Source: Gigantopelta aegis (Eukaryota; Mollusca; Gastropoda; Neomphalida; Peltospiridae). From it: DNA of 64,000 bases. Made by a program: the position numbers and the translations under genes. The notes below the pieces were generated by a model, which was given only the letters and a program-made list of their open reading frames with translations, had not been told where the DNA came from and ran no database searches. Shown here in pieces: positions 12,701 through 21,930 of this stretch (positions are counted from its first letter, which is position 1; every line of letters begins with the position of its first letter). The DNA is taken from the NCBI RefSeq assembly GCF_016097555.1, contig NC_054704.1:25422236-25486235 (forward strand), read 5' to 3'.

Positions 12701-14356
12701 TGGGATCGATCCCTGTCGGTGGAACCATTGGGCTATTTCTCATTCCAGCCAGTACATCACGACTAGTATATCAAAGGCCATGGTATGTACTATCCTGTCT
12801 GTGGGGTGGTGCATGTAAAAGATCCCTTGCTGCTAATCGAAAAGAGTAGCACATGAAGTGGCGACAGCGGGTTTCCTCTCTCAATATGTGTGGTCCTTAA
12901 TTAACCATATGTCTGACGCCATATAACCGTAAATACAATGTGTTGAGTGCGTCGTTAAATAAACATTTCTTTCTTTCTTTCTGTGTACATGTTACACAAT
13001 CATTGTAAACTGGCATAGTGTAATTAATAATAAATCTGTACCTAAACATTTAGTTATGAATAAAATCAGGTAAGTCATATTTACAATAATACCACAATAT
13101 AAACTACAATGTACCTTTGTCAGATGGTTGTGAAGATCAGCAGTATATGCTACATAAGCCAGCCTATTCCCAATGGTGTCATCACCAACATGCTGTCCTG
13201 TCCTCAAATGGCTATTTACCTTCCAGTAACCACCATTAGCATGTCCAGAGCTGCAGGCACTGAACATGGAACAATGTGCTGTCTCTAGATGACCATCATG
13301 TCCACACACACTGTAATCACCTGTGGCAAGAGGTCCTGGAGGCAAGGTCTTCACAGACAACTCTCTGTTACCTGATATGGCAGGTCCTGATGACAAGGTC
13401 CCTACAGACAACAGTGCAAGTGGCTCATGTGGCTCCTGCCTGTGGATCGTGACATCACCGTTGCTCATCTTATCACCATCAGCCTCCTTGTAATATCCCA
13501 CAAGGCTCAACTCATCCGTACAAGAGGTACATTGATTGAGAATCAACTCCAGAGTCAAACACTGATTGGCAGATTGTTTGGACATTGTAAAACAATTTTG
13601 AGTCAAGATAGTTACATATATCTACACTGTATATTCATGTTCTATACATATAAACCATTTAATTCATAAAGTACATAAGTTAAAATTCCATAATAAGAAA
13701 CCACCAGTGTTATCATTTACCGGTAGAGAAGAGAAAAAAAGAGGGTTTTTTTTTATAATTTTAGTGAAGTAAAGTTAACATCCCCCAAAGATTATGATAC
13801 ACCAAAAATTCTGAAATATGTATCTACTGTTATACATTTGTATTTAAAATAATAATAATAATAACAACCTACACAACTTTCTATATATTTTTAAATCCAA
13901 ATTTCATTACCATTACTTTTCTACATATAGATGCATATATAATTCAAACAGAATAACCAAAAGAAAAACACTTAAAAACAAAACACGTGTTCCAAATTAC
14001 TTGAAACAATGTCACAATTGGCAATGATTTTTCATGTAAAAACTAGTTTTGTTCTTCACAAAGGATCCGTAGCTATGACAACAGGCTGACAAACATAATT
14101 TTCTAAATGTACTGGCACATTATCCATGTTAAACAACTGCATCCAAAACCTACAAAAATAAACTAAACTTTCTGCCAAAGAGTTCTTCCTTTTGGTCTTA
14201 ACCACCAACAGGAATGAATAATACAACTTAGATGTTATCAGTGAAATTCTTCAAGTCCACAGTTTACCCCAATTAACTCAAAATAATACACAAACTCAAC
14301 ATCGCTGGTCTTAGCATCTTGAACCAGCTCCAAAGTGTGGCCAAAATGAATGGGTT
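3769..14356 (-). CDS. Predicted multi-exon gene, product unknown (5' end missing)
   Basis: Seven minus-strand exons read in one continuous frame: 14356-14268, 13561-13115, 11091-11047, 10971-10927, 8605-8485, 6548-6500, 3814-3769. Junction phases are 0, 0, 0, 0, 1 and 2, and each join keeps the frame open, giving about 279 residues before a TAG at 3771-3769. Donors run from very good (GTGAGT, GTGAGA) to weak (GTACAT, GTCTGT). Acceptors include GCTTTCCTCAG and TGGTATTTTAG. The large exon has coding-like composition and higher GC than its flanks. The first exon needs one base from an upstream exon I could not place with certainty. I recognise no domain, signal peptide or membrane span. Introns hold SINEs and MITEs. 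The intron between the third and fourth exons would be only 75 bp, and the terminal TAG sits directly before a perfect GTGAGT, so the last exon is the least certain. Confidence 0.45.
4040..4269 (-). mobile_element. SINE, A-type, 5'-truncated
   Basis: Reverse orientation: TTTAACAACACCACTAGAGC (tail), AGGGATCTTTCATATGCACA and CACATACCATGGCCTTTGAT (body). The tRNA-like head is missing. The left end of the 65-bp minisatellite replaces it, so the array may have grown from, or into, the SINE's 5' side. Confidence 0.85.
4270..4574. repeat. 65-bp minisatellite, about 4.6 copies
   Basis: Unit starts TGTGATGCGATTATGTCTCG and continues GGTGGTAAGGTTATGTATTT. Units start at 4270, 4336, 4401, 4466 and 4531, a period of 65-66 bp. 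The last unit breaks off at about 4574. The copies differ at a few transitions (GCGATTATG / GTGATTACA / ATGGTTACG). It directly abuts a truncated SINE. Confidence 0.9.
4848..5157 (-). mobile_element. SINE, A-type with alternative tail, near full length
   Basis: Reverse orientation. The tail GGAAATGTTTTATTTAATGA and CAACACATTTTATTTATGG differs from the AGAGCACATTGATTTA tail of other copies, while the body AGGGATCTTTTATATGCACC and the head GGGATCGAACCCAGACTGAC are shared. Two tail variants therefore sit behind one tRNA-derived head/body. Confidence 0.85.
5874..6124 (+). mobile_element. SINE, B-type
   Basis: The family called B here: head CCGGCCTAGGTAGTGTAGTG, box-B-like region TACCGAGTTCACATGCC, body CACTGTTCTGGACAGACAGT and CCAGATAGCGGAGGTGT, tail TGAACCGTAATTGGATATAA. 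Other copies are at 15318, 48860 and 60388 (reverse). Confidence 0.85.
6500..6548 (-). other. Exon 6 of the predicted minus-strand gene
   Basis: Acceptor AGTGAGGCACCAG, donor GTGAGA. It encodes SYVLVVEGLADHTLV, with a split valine codon at its start (G|TC) and CT left over at its end. Phase 1 in and phase 2 out match its neighbours. Confidence 0.4.
6870..7060 (+). repeat. Dispersed repeat with GACA tail
   Basis: CATAACTCTGTCAAAAATGG, then GCTCTATATGTGAAGGCTTT, then a GACAGACAGACAGA tail and GATGACGCCTATAGTCGCC. It has the same architecture as 3000-3215. I take it for a molluscan interspersed element from memory of such sequences. The short frames on both strands here are not coding. Confidence 0.5.
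7160..8480. other. AT-rich stretch, nothing recognised
   Basis: No long frame with coding-like composition, no SINE and no inverted repeat was seen. Short frames at 7380-7661 are AT-driven. It lies within intron 5 of the predicted minus-strand gene. Confidence 0.6.
8485..8605 (-). other. Exon 5 of the predicted minus-strand gene
   Basis: Acceptor GAAGTTGGTATTTTAG, donor GTCTGT (weak). 121 nt, 40 codons plus one base, open throughout in the used frame. It begins LGDIILIGAAAHSRC and contains NERVICTMVEGSSRQHGHTE. GC is clearly above the flanks. Product unknown. Confidence 0.42.
10010..10200. repeat. Short palindromic MITE-like element
   Basis: Left end AACTTCAGGGGTGGGAATT at 10010 pairs with AATTCCTACCCCTGAACTT ending at 10200 (17 of 19 bases). 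The interior is about 150 bp and AT-rich. No convincing target duplication. It lies in intron 4 of the predicted minus-strand gene. Confidence 0.75.
10927..10971 (-). other. Exon 4 of the predicted minus-strand gene
   Basis: 45 nt, exactly 15 codons: WTFSKYEYHDNDVLV. Acceptor TACAGCTTGATGCAG, donor GTGAGT (perfect). Phase 0 on both sides. The aromatic/acidic residue mix is protein-like in the only open frame that fits its neighbours. Confidence 0.45.
11047..11091 (-). other. Exon 3 of the predicted minus-strand gene
   Basis: Acceptor GTTGAAGCTTTCCTCAG (strong). 15 codons: VRYSTCALGWSVSGK, then donor GTAATA. A longer version to a GTGAGA donor at 11005 stays open for 28 codons, but would leave only 34 nt before the next exon's acceptor, too short for an intron. 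The 75-bp intron is therefore preferred. Confidence 0.42.
11547..11843 (-). mobile_element. SINE, A-type, diverged
   Basis: Reverse orientation: tail TTTAACAACACCTTTAGAGC, body CAGCAAGGGATATTTTATAG, then ACATACCACAGCCTTTGATA, head TGGTTTGATCCTACAATGAA and CAAGTGCTCTACCAACTTAG. It is degraded at box B. Located in intron 2 of the predicted minus-strand gene. Confidence 0.85.
12118..12640. repeat. Local direct duplication
   Basis: The segment AATCATCTACATCAAAGGAA, TATTTCATTAAACAGTGATT (12137-12182) recurs as AATCATCTACACCAAAGGAA, TATTTCATTAAACTGCGATT (12580-12624), about 443 bp downstream. The later copy was then entered by the SINE at 12641. Confidence 0.75.
12641..12980 (+). mobile_element. 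SINE, A-type, full length, with target duplication
   Basis: Flanked by perfect 11-bp direct repeats CTGTGTACATG (12630-12640 and 12981-12991). After a G run the head reads GACGTAGGCCAGTGGTACAG (box A) and GTGTGGGATCGATCCCTGTC (box B region), as in a tRNA-derived Pol III promoter. The body includes AAAAGATCCCTTGCTGCTAA. The tail GAGTGCGTCGTTAAATAAAC ends in (TTTC)n. This is the best-preserved A-type copy here and looks fairly young. Confidence 0.92.
13115..13561 (-). other. Exon 2 of the predicted minus-strand gene
   Basis: 447 nt, exactly 149 codons without a stop, inside a 204-codon frame. It starts CLTLELILNQCTSCTDELSL and ends ADLHNHLTK|GTACAT. Composition is balanced (rich in G, H, L, S, T with several Cys), GC is well above the flanks, and a middle part reads LPPGPLATGDYSVCGHDGH. 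Acceptor CTGCCAATCAG is modest. The reading frame continues upstream of the acceptor but becomes AT-driven. I do not recognise the protein; it may be a low-conservation linker region. Confidence 0.5.
14268..14356 (-). other. Exon 1 (first placed) of the predicted minus-strand gene
   Basis: Acceptor CATAACTTTCAG. 89 nt: two bases completing a codon, then 29 codons including HFGHTLELVQDAKTSDVEF and YYFELIG. Donor GTAAAC. Read through, the frame continues VNCGLEEFH and stops, so an alternative is that this is the last exon of a different transcript. Confidence 0.42.
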
Positions 14357-14369
14357 CTGAAAGTTATGT

Positions 14370-14370
<1 letters not shown>

Positions 14371-14410
<40 letters not shown>
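14371..14410. repeat. (CA)n microsatellite
   Basis: About 18 CA units directly upstream, in minus-strand sense, of the candidate exon at 14268-14356. Confidence 0.95.
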
Positions 14411-14411
<1 letters not shown>

Positions 14412-14705
14412 ATATAACTTTCTTAATTGACTCTTTCACGCCACTGGCCACATGTCGAAGAACTATTTTGACTGCTTCACTACCGGAGGCAGAGACTTCA
14501 AAGATAAAGCAAGGTAATAAAGACGGACTATTCTAAGCATGAACTTGGGAGAACATGGTCAGTTGGAGGTACAGGTAGTTAGCTGTGTATAAATATACAT
14601 CTGACCAAAGTCAACAGACAACTGATCCACATGAACTACATGTAACAGAATTGGTAAAAAAACAACACTTTTTTTGGTATATTTGTCATTTTGTTTCTCA
14701 CTTAC

Positions 14706-14732
14706 CTGTAGTCTTTGATATTCTTTATCAGT
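14706..14732 (-). other. Candidate 27-nt exon
   Basis: A long pyrimidine tract ends CTTAAAAG, followed by nine codons TDKEYQRLQ and a perfect donor CAG|GTAAGTGAG. Both open frames fail the phase needed by the exon at 14268-14356, so another exon would have to lie between. An upstream minus-strand stretch around 14840 reads TLVYVLEVGDFDTEN and could also be coding. Confidence 0.25.
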
Positions 14733-15317
14733 CTTTTAAGTAAAAAAAAAATAATAAGCAGTACATTTTGGGGGGGTTTTGGGGGTCTCAATTGTAAATT
14801 TAAATTTTCAGTATCAAAATCACCTACTTCAAGCACGTACACAAGAGTTTCTATTGGCAGTATGGATGTGCAAGTGGTGCACATGTTTAGCAAAACAGAA
14901 ACATTTTTCCATTGTTTTTTTTCAAAAGCAGACTGAATATAAAGGTAAGGTTTTTTTTTTTTTTTTAACTATTTTGCCCATGAGGGTGCTAATGCAACTC
15001 TCCTCCCAGGTTATTTGTTTTTTCTTCAATGAAGAGACCTGTGCATTATTTTTAGTTTTATTTGTGCATGTTCATTTAATTTTTCTAAGGGGGTATGACA
15101 TGTTACTATAGATAACTTAAGTGAATCATAAGAAGAGTACATGTACACACAGGTAAAATACATTTAAAAACAAATTATGAATTCCCAAAATGAAAAAAAA
15201 ACCACCCCAAAACAGGGTTTTAACATCAACAGCCATTGATTAAACACATTCCTTTTCTTGAAACAAAAATATTCAAATTATTATTATTTATTTTTTACTT
15301 CTTGAATTCAATGCCAG

Positions 15318-15560
15318 TCATCGGCCTCAGTGGTGTCATGGTTAAGTCATCGGATATAAGGCTGGTAGGTACAGGGTTCACAGCTCAGTACCAGCTCCTA
15401 CCCAGAGCGAATTTTAACGACTCATTGGGTTGGTATAAGACCACTACGCCATCGAACCCACTGTCCTGGTTAGACAGTCCAGATAGCTGAGGTGTGTGCC
15501 TAGGACAGCATACATGAACCTTAATTGGATATAAGCACGAAAGTCGAATTTCAGAAAGGA
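15318..15560 (+). mobile_element. SINE, B-type
   Basis: Head CATCGGCCTCAGTGGTGTCA, box-B-like ACAGGGTTCACAGCTC, body CTACCCAGAGCGAATTTTAA and CAGTCCAGATAGCTGAGGTG, tail TGAACCTTAATTGGATATAA. Near full length. Confidence 0.88.
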
Positions 15561-15861
15561 AAAACTTGACATATATCAATTATTTTTATTTCTTTTTAAT
15601 ATAAATTTTATATGTACATGTATGTCATTTGATTCAGATTGATCCAACCATTTGCACTGGTATGTAAAAACCCTGTTAAATTACATTTTGTAAGTCCAGT
15701 ATTTGATTTTGGGTTGTGTTTTGTTTTTAATACATTGTATTTTTCCATGAAATGCCACATTTATAACAATTGTACTCCATATTACATAAATATTATAGTC
15801 AAAACTGATAACCTTCCATTTGCAAATAAATTATAACAATGCATATACATCTATAGACCAA

Positions 15862-15987
15862 ATGTCGCAAGTACCATATGGTGAATACATAATAGCTGCT
15901 GATGAACTATTTGATAATATTCCCTCCTATAACAACCAGTTTATATCCTGGTGTAGAGTCGAGATACATTTTAGTGAGGACACATAG
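15862..15987 (+). other. Candidate short coding segment
   Basis: ATG to TAG, 41 codons, with a protein-like mix including MSQVPYGEYIIAADELFDNI. A possible acceptor (CATCTATAG) lies just upstream and a possible donor GTGAGG inside its 3' end. No neighbour exon was identified. It may be chance. Confidence 0.2.
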
Positions 15988-16649
15988 TGACCAGGCACAG
16001 GTAAACAGTGACTAAGTAAGTACTTTTAGTTTGTAATGTCTTTTGTGTAAAGAAATTTTTTTAATTACTGTACATGTCCTAAACAATTTTATTTTAATCA
16101 ATGCTTGATAATTTATGTGACAGTCTACAAACTGTAAATATTGATTAGCAATCAAGTCACCCAGATGTGTATGAAGCTGGCTTAAAGTGTAATATACTGA
16201 GAACATTTTATTATAACATTACAACATAACATAAATGTTATTGCCAAAGAGACGAGATAAGGTACATGCTCTTAAAACAAAAATTATAGGTAAGTACAGA
16301 TAAATCCAGTGTTTTGGATGTGCGATGGAATACGGGGTAATTAAATTTATATTTATTATCACATCTTATGATGGTTTTACGATATCATAGCACTCGGATA
16401 GCTTCAAAAATCTGAAGCCAGGCTCATAAAGTATAAAATAGGCAACAACCACTCTGTACTTTCAGTAAAATTAAAACAAATGTGATATCAAAGAGTAACA
16501 ATTACTTACAACAATGGTATGATGCATACAGAAATGCATGGAATGGAATGGAATAATGATAATATATGTGTATAAAGTAAAAGGAGTATTGTGTGTACGT
16601 TCATATGACTGAATATCAACTGTTCACATGTCCTAGTTTTCTAACTATA

Positions 16650-16970
16650 CTTCATTCTATCACCCCTGCGCGTGCTGTAACCTCACCGTGGTGCAGGGGT
16701 GTAACATTCTCTTTGAGAATGGCCAATACAGCACAAATCCCCTTGTTTTCTTCGAGATACAATTGAAGTTTTGAGTAAAAGTCAGTAACTATCTGAAATA
16801 TTTGTATTTTTGCACAGTTCTTTACACTGTTTTTATTTAAATCTTGAATTTTTATATTGATGTTGATCATCACTTTATTTGTTTGCATTACCATACATGT
16901 AGTTTGACACACAATAGCCGATGTATTTTTCATGCTGGGGTGTCGTTAAACATTCATTCATTCATTCTAT
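16650..16970 (+). mobile_element. Retroelement 3' end with SINE-like tail
   Basis: Starts with hairpin-capable CACCCCTGCGCGTGCTGTAA / GTGGTGCAGGGGTG and ends GACACACAATAGCCGATGTA, GCTGGGGTGTCGTTAAACAT, then (CATT)n. The last part is close to the 3' tail of A-type SINEs (AATAGCCGATGATTAA, GGTGTCGTTAAAC). Such tail sharing is how a SINE borrows a partner LINE's reverse transcriptase. I read this as the 3' end of a LINE or a different SINE family; no reverse transcriptase is present. Confidence 0.6.
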
Positions 16971-17530
16971 CAGCAATATCCAAAGAATTATCTCTTGTGG
17001 ATTCTTTCTCCTTTTCGATACATTCATTTATTCTTTATAAATTTATTATTGTAAATTTCCTCCTGGTTTTGAAGTTGGATACACAGCAAAATCAGTTTAA
17101 ACCGAACCCTGAGTAAATCAAAATATTGTCAAAAGGGGCCAAGTTTCATGGTCCAGAATTTTGTAAATTCTAAAACACAACCGTTTAAAACACCAGATCT
17201 TGTATAAATCAGATAAATAGTAGGTCCCTGGTGAGATCCGGTTCAGACAGGTTTCACCATACTCAGTTTATGAATGAATTATAACACCAGTATTTTCTAA
17301 CTACATTATACACTATGGACTAGCCTGCCAAAGCATACCTGTTTATCTGTAACTTAAATTCCTAGCATACCTATGAATAGTATTTATCTTTCACAAAACG
17401 ACAGCTGTACAAAAAAACAATAAGCTTGTTGTCACCAGACCTGGCTTATTATTTATGTAATTGTTTACCTCCCATTAAACATAACATAGCACAATAGATA
17501 TTTCATTAATAATTTAACACATGTATTATA

Positions 17531-19400
17531 TACTCTGCCAAAAAAGAAACGCATAGGTGATAGGGGAAAAAAAAAAAGGGTTTGATTTTACAAAATATTG
17601 TTTTTTTGTACAATGTTGCTGAATGACCATGTTTGTTAATGTTCCTGGAATGGGACAGCATGCCCAAATACACCCTAAAACAAATTTAACGCATGTTGTG
17701 GCACATTGTGCGACTCTTGCAGGAAATCGGCATGAAATGGTCAGATTTTGGCGAATGCATGTGAAACTCAGGGAAAAGATTGGGGTAGTGATGGGTATTT
17801 AAAGCTCCAATGCTCGCAATAATGCCTCATTTTCAGTCGCACGCCACATGAACATCCATTAGAGCACCATTTCACGCCTCTGGGACAGGTACCAGCAGTT
17901 TCAATCAGCTGAAGACCAACCCAGAAGTGGAAGACCTCGTATAACAACTGAAGATCGCTACATCCAGGTTCTGCACTCGCGTCACCAAACTGCCACAGCA
18001 ACGAATACTGCTGGACGCATACCTGGTTTGAAAAGGGTGTCTGCACAAACCATTCAGAACCAACTTCGAGAAGCTGGTTTACGGGCTAGGAGACCGTATA
18101 ATGGCCCCATCCTGCAATGTCAACATCAACATTTACGTGTTCACTGGTGCACGAATGTACAGGGGTGGAACTTGGGAAACTGGTGGCGAGTATGGTTCAG
18201 CAACGAGTCACGTTTCCTTCTACAACGACAATGTGTTTACAGACACCACAATGAAAGTTTTGCCAACAACTGTGTTGCCCAAATTGACAAATTCAGTGGA
18301 GGGAGTGTCATGATGTGGGGAGCCATCTCATACACCGGCAGAAGTGAACTTGTGTTCGTACAAGGCAACCTGACAGCTGTACGCTACCGGGATGAAATTC
18401 TTCGCCGTCATATGCTTCCCATTTTGGATCGACAGAGAGAACTCTTTCAGGACAATGCCAGGCTGTATACAGCACATGTAACAATGGATTTCCTACAGAA
18501 TGAGAACATTAATGTGCTGCCATCGCCATCAAGATCGCCAGATCTCAACACCATTGAACATTTATGGGACGAACTGGACAGACGTGTACGCCAGTGTGAC
18601 CCAGAGCCTCAGACACTTCCGCAACTGTCACATGCACTGCAGGAAGAATGGGCTAGGATTTCACATGCCCGGATTCAGAGACTCATTCAGTCTATGCCAA
18701 GGAGATGTTGTGCAGTGATTGCTGCTGCTGGTGGCCACACAAGGTACTGATTTTTTCAACGCCCTCGTGCGACGCTGTTTGGTGACGAAAACGCCTCCAC
18801 TGCCATCAGTCCATAGCAAGAACATTGTCGCATACGCATGTCAAATTTGACTGTGATACGATTATAAATAACGAAATTATGCCACTTCATATTAAAGAGA
18901 TAATTCCATGAGGGTGTATACTACCAAATCAAATCCCATAGACGACAATAGTAACATATGCGGCTAAAACTCCTACCTGCAACGTATCAACCGACATAAA
19001 CGCCACGGATATAAATACTACCACCCCTTACACTTAAAGTGAATCAGAAAAAAATGGGGGTCAAGCTGCTCGTTTCTGAGATAACGGGTAGCGTCTATGA
19101 CTACCCTAGTTTCGCACAAAATTTGAGTACTTTTTTTTACAGGTACCCCATACATGTTTCAAGCACAAGGCCACTTGACACATTGGTACTAGATGAAATA
19201 AAATTGCACATTTATTTTACCCAGATGAAACTATTATTTTTTACAACCAACACACTCACATTTATAACCAATCACAGGACTTGTGGTGTTCACTTCTCTA
19301 TCAAAAGTTCGGTGCACCTCGAACTTTGACCCAGCCGGAAGTTATTTGGTATAGTACTACCATGAATATTTTGTCTATGCGTTTATTTTTTGACAGAGTA
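17531..19400 (+). mobile_element. Tc1/mariner-like transposon, decayed
   Basis: Terminal inverted repeats: TACTCTGCCAAAAAAGAAAC starting at 17531 and its complement GTTTATTTTTTGACAGAGTA ending at 19400, continuing inward to GCATA / TATGC. TA dinucleotides flank both ends, as expected for Tc1-type insertion. About 1.87 kb, longer than the usual 1.3-1.6 kb; the surplus lies 3' of the transposase and contains a 310-bp segment (19030-19370) that recurs at 19975-20300 outside the element. The transposase is broken (see 17761-18750). Confidence 0.85.
17761..18750 (+). pseudogene. Tc1-like DD34E transposase, inactivated
   Basis: Open from 17863 to TGA 18748-18750. The frame extends upstream across in-frame stops at 17800 (TAA) and 17860 (TAG) within the helix-turn-helix part, where STISRLWDRYQQF and PRSGRPR are still readable. 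In the catalytic part the first Asp is Asn (WFSNESRF, codon 18202-18204). The second Asp is kept (FQDNAR), as is the Glu 34 residues later (NTIEHLWDEL), so the family is DD34E. In the related element at 22 kb the first motif is FTDESRF. Two stops plus loss of a catalytic Asp mean no active enzyme. The DNA-cleaving transposase would have acted on the element's TIRs. Confidence 0.9.
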
Positions 19401-20300
19401 TATATGTTGTTACACACATAAACCCGGCATTCAATTTAGCTGGGGGAGGGGGTTCAGGTTTTTGCTGGAAAGGTAAAATATATTTCATAATCATGAATTC
19501 AATAAAAAAATCTGGGATTCACAGAATGGAATCTTGCTAAATTTGCAGCCTGCTGAAATTTTTCAAGTAGCTACCTCAATTCAACAGCAATATGTTCTGA
19601 GAAAAAATTCCATATTAATCCCTCAAATTGTATGATATTAAGGTACAAATTAATTTAAATTAAGCAGCTGCTTTTCAAATACCCAAGTCTTCAAGTTGCT
19701 GCATAACATATATTCATACATATACATGTATACTCAAAGGCAAAAGTTATTGTGACATGGATTGTTTGGAGTAATAAAGTTGTGAATGGATTTATGGATG
19801 TAAACGAGAGAAAATGTGCACGAAACAGCTCAAAGAAATGCAACCAAGCAGTTGTTGCAGCGATTGCATGCTTTGTTCAAGAAACATGGAATATTTGGGA
19901 GAAATCTTGCCCAGTGTTCTTGCCCAGCCTGTAGACCGATGGCCTAACCACACGTCACCAAGGCCGGTACCCCTCACTCAGTAAATCAGAAAAAATTGGT
20001 GGTCAAGCTGCTAATTTCTGAGATAATGGGTAGCATCTATGACTACCTTAGTTCTGCACAAAACTTAAGTACCTTTTTTTAGATATCCCATATGTTTCAA
20101 GCACAAGGCTACTTGACAGTGGTACTAAATGAAATAAAATTGCATAGATTTTTTGCCCAGATGAAACTAATGTTTTTTTTACAACCAACACACTCACAGT
20201 TATCACCAATCACAGGACTTGTGGCATTAATTCTTTTATTAAAAGTTGGGTACAACTTGAAATTTTACTCAGTCGGAAGTTATTTGTTTTAGTACTTCCT
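19030..20300 (+). repeat. 310-bp direct repeat, two copies
   Basis: Copy 1 at about 19030-19370 lies inside the Tc1 element just before its right TIR. Copy 2 at about 19975-20300 lies outside. Shared landmarks: GGTCAAGCTGCT, TTTCAAGCACAAGG, CACAGGACTTGTGG, CCGGAAGTTATTTG / TCGGAAGTTATTTG. Copy 2 stops where the TIR would begin and runs into a TA microsatellite. It may be the right end of a second, truncated relative. Confidence 0.85.
19922..19966 (-). mobile_element. SINE head fragment, C-type
   Basis: CAGCCTGTAGACCGATGGCC, then TAACCACACGTCACCAAGGC. This is the reverse complement of the head of the full C-type SINE at 28663. Only the 5' part is present. Confidence 0.8.
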
Positions 20301-20309
20301 AAACCATCA

Positions 20310-20312
<3 letters not shown>

Positions 20313-20372
<60 letters not shown>

Positions 20373-20415
20373 TATATATATATATATATATACATACATA
20401 CACACACACACACAA
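20313..20415. repeat. (TA)n / (CA)n microsatellite
   Basis: About 80 bp of TA followed by TACA and CA units. Confidence 0.95.
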
Positions 20416-20470
20416 GGGGGCAGGATTTAGCTCAGTCAGTTGGGCATTCGATTGGGGTGCTTGCTGATGT
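20416..20470 (+). mobile_element. SINE head fragment, A-type
   Basis: GGCAGGATTTAGCTCAGTCA, then GTTGGGCATTCGATTGGGGT. It carries a tRNA-like box A (TTAGCTCAGTCAGTTGG). It is truncated right after, with no body or tail. Confidence 0.65.
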
Positions 20471-20479
20471 CTGTGTTGT

Positions 20480-21560
20480 TTTTATATACATATTTGTGAT
20501 AAAACATAGTAAATTTGTAATTCAATTGTTTGTTTAGGGGGTTTTGTGGGGAAGGGTAAAATTCACAGAACCCCTGTCAGGGAAGATTTTTTATCAGTAT
20601 TGTGTTGTGCTTCATTGTGCAAGTTTCAAAGGTACACAATTTTAAATAGGAAATTGGAGTTGCTAATAAACATTTTGGGAACAAAATATTCCCTTCCTGA
20701 TTATGTCTGTCCCAACCACAGGGTTGAAGCAACAGAAACAAACTACATTGAACATGCATGCATGTTGTTTGATTAAAAAAAACATTAATTTCACAACACG
20801 TAAATTTAAACATGATTTGCCAAACCAACAACACATTTTTCAGCTCAAACACACCACTCAGTCACAGCAACATAGATCTCCATTAAACTAAAGTTGGCAG
20901 TTTTGTTCATCCAATATCATGTGGAGCAGATTAAGTGAAATCAATTAATTACGAACTCCACACACACACACATGTATATATCTATATATATATATAGATG
21001 CATGTATGAATCGCATGTCACATATAACGAGAGATTGGTAGAGTCGGAAAGGTAGAGTCGGAAAGCTGATTGCTAACAGACAAGATATGTGTATAAACAA
21101 GAAAACACCAGTTCTCTCCACTCAAAACCTGATAACGGACAAGAAATGCAAAAAACTTGCCATTTATCATATTAGGCTATCAAGTTACTATGGTTACCAC
21201 AGCAGGTAAATGTAGGAAGCTTTCGGACTGAACAGAACTGGATATAGGGTTATCAAATCAAATCAAGATGTTCTAACAGGCTATAAAAAAACATGTACCG
21301 ATTCAGCATATCTCAGCTTAATATTAGTTAATCCATGTGATAAAATTAAATAGATGCCAATGAACCATGGGTCGTTATCCAACATTTTATGTGCTTACAG
21401 GATCTGTTTTATATTATACAAAGCTTTACATCTGAAGCTCCAGCTAACCTTGAGGAACACAAATGTTCAACATAACTCAATGAACTCATAAAAACTTGCT
21501 GAACTGGTGGGGAGTATTTAACAATATTTTACTTCTAAATAAATGTTGCTCTTTCTTTTC
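20480..21560. other. AT-rich stretch, nothing firm
   Basis: Contains a short TA/CA patch (20960-21000) and a doubled motif GGTAGAGTCGGAAA near 21037. No exon, SINE or TIR element recognised. Confidence 0.6.
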
Positions 21561-21567
21561 TCGAATA

Positions 21568-21711
21568 CAGTGAAACCTCTCAAAACTGGACCCTCTGTAA
21601 ACTGAAATTCCCTCAAAACCGGACAGAAGAGAACCTCTATAAACTGGATACCTCTTAAAACCAGACTTTTTACTTGGTCCCAAAAGTGTCCTGTTTAGAG
21701 AAGTTTCACTC
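21568..21711. mobile_element. Small palindromic MITE, pogo/Tigger-like ends
   Basis: Begins CAGTGAAACCTCTCAAAACT after TA and ends GTTTAGAGAAGTTTCACT. The interior repeats CTCTxTAAACTGGA-like motifs (CTGTAAACTGAAATTCCCTC, CTATAAACTGGATACCTCTT). The CAGTGAAACCTCT terminus resembles widespread non-autonomous pogo-type elements; that family name is from memory. Confidence 0.6.
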
Positions 21712-21930
21712 AGACTGTAATATAATTTTTAAAGAACTGAAACAATAATTTGTGTTTATGTCATTGATTTCAGCATCATGTTATGTTAAATGCTTACATT
21801 TTTACATACCTAGGTTAAAACTAGCTAACATTTGTGATGCCATCTCATGATTATTGTAAACTGATTTTATTTAGTATACAGTCAATCACAATTCATTTCT
21901 TGCAACTGTGATACCCGAGTCCTCTAGACC

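Noticed and set aside
16652..16933. 93-codon minus-strand frame
   Set aside because: It lies antisense to the retroelement 3' end at 16650-16970.
20416..20470. tRNA gene
   Set aside because: Only a box-A-like tRNA half; no acceptor stem or box B. It is a SINE head.
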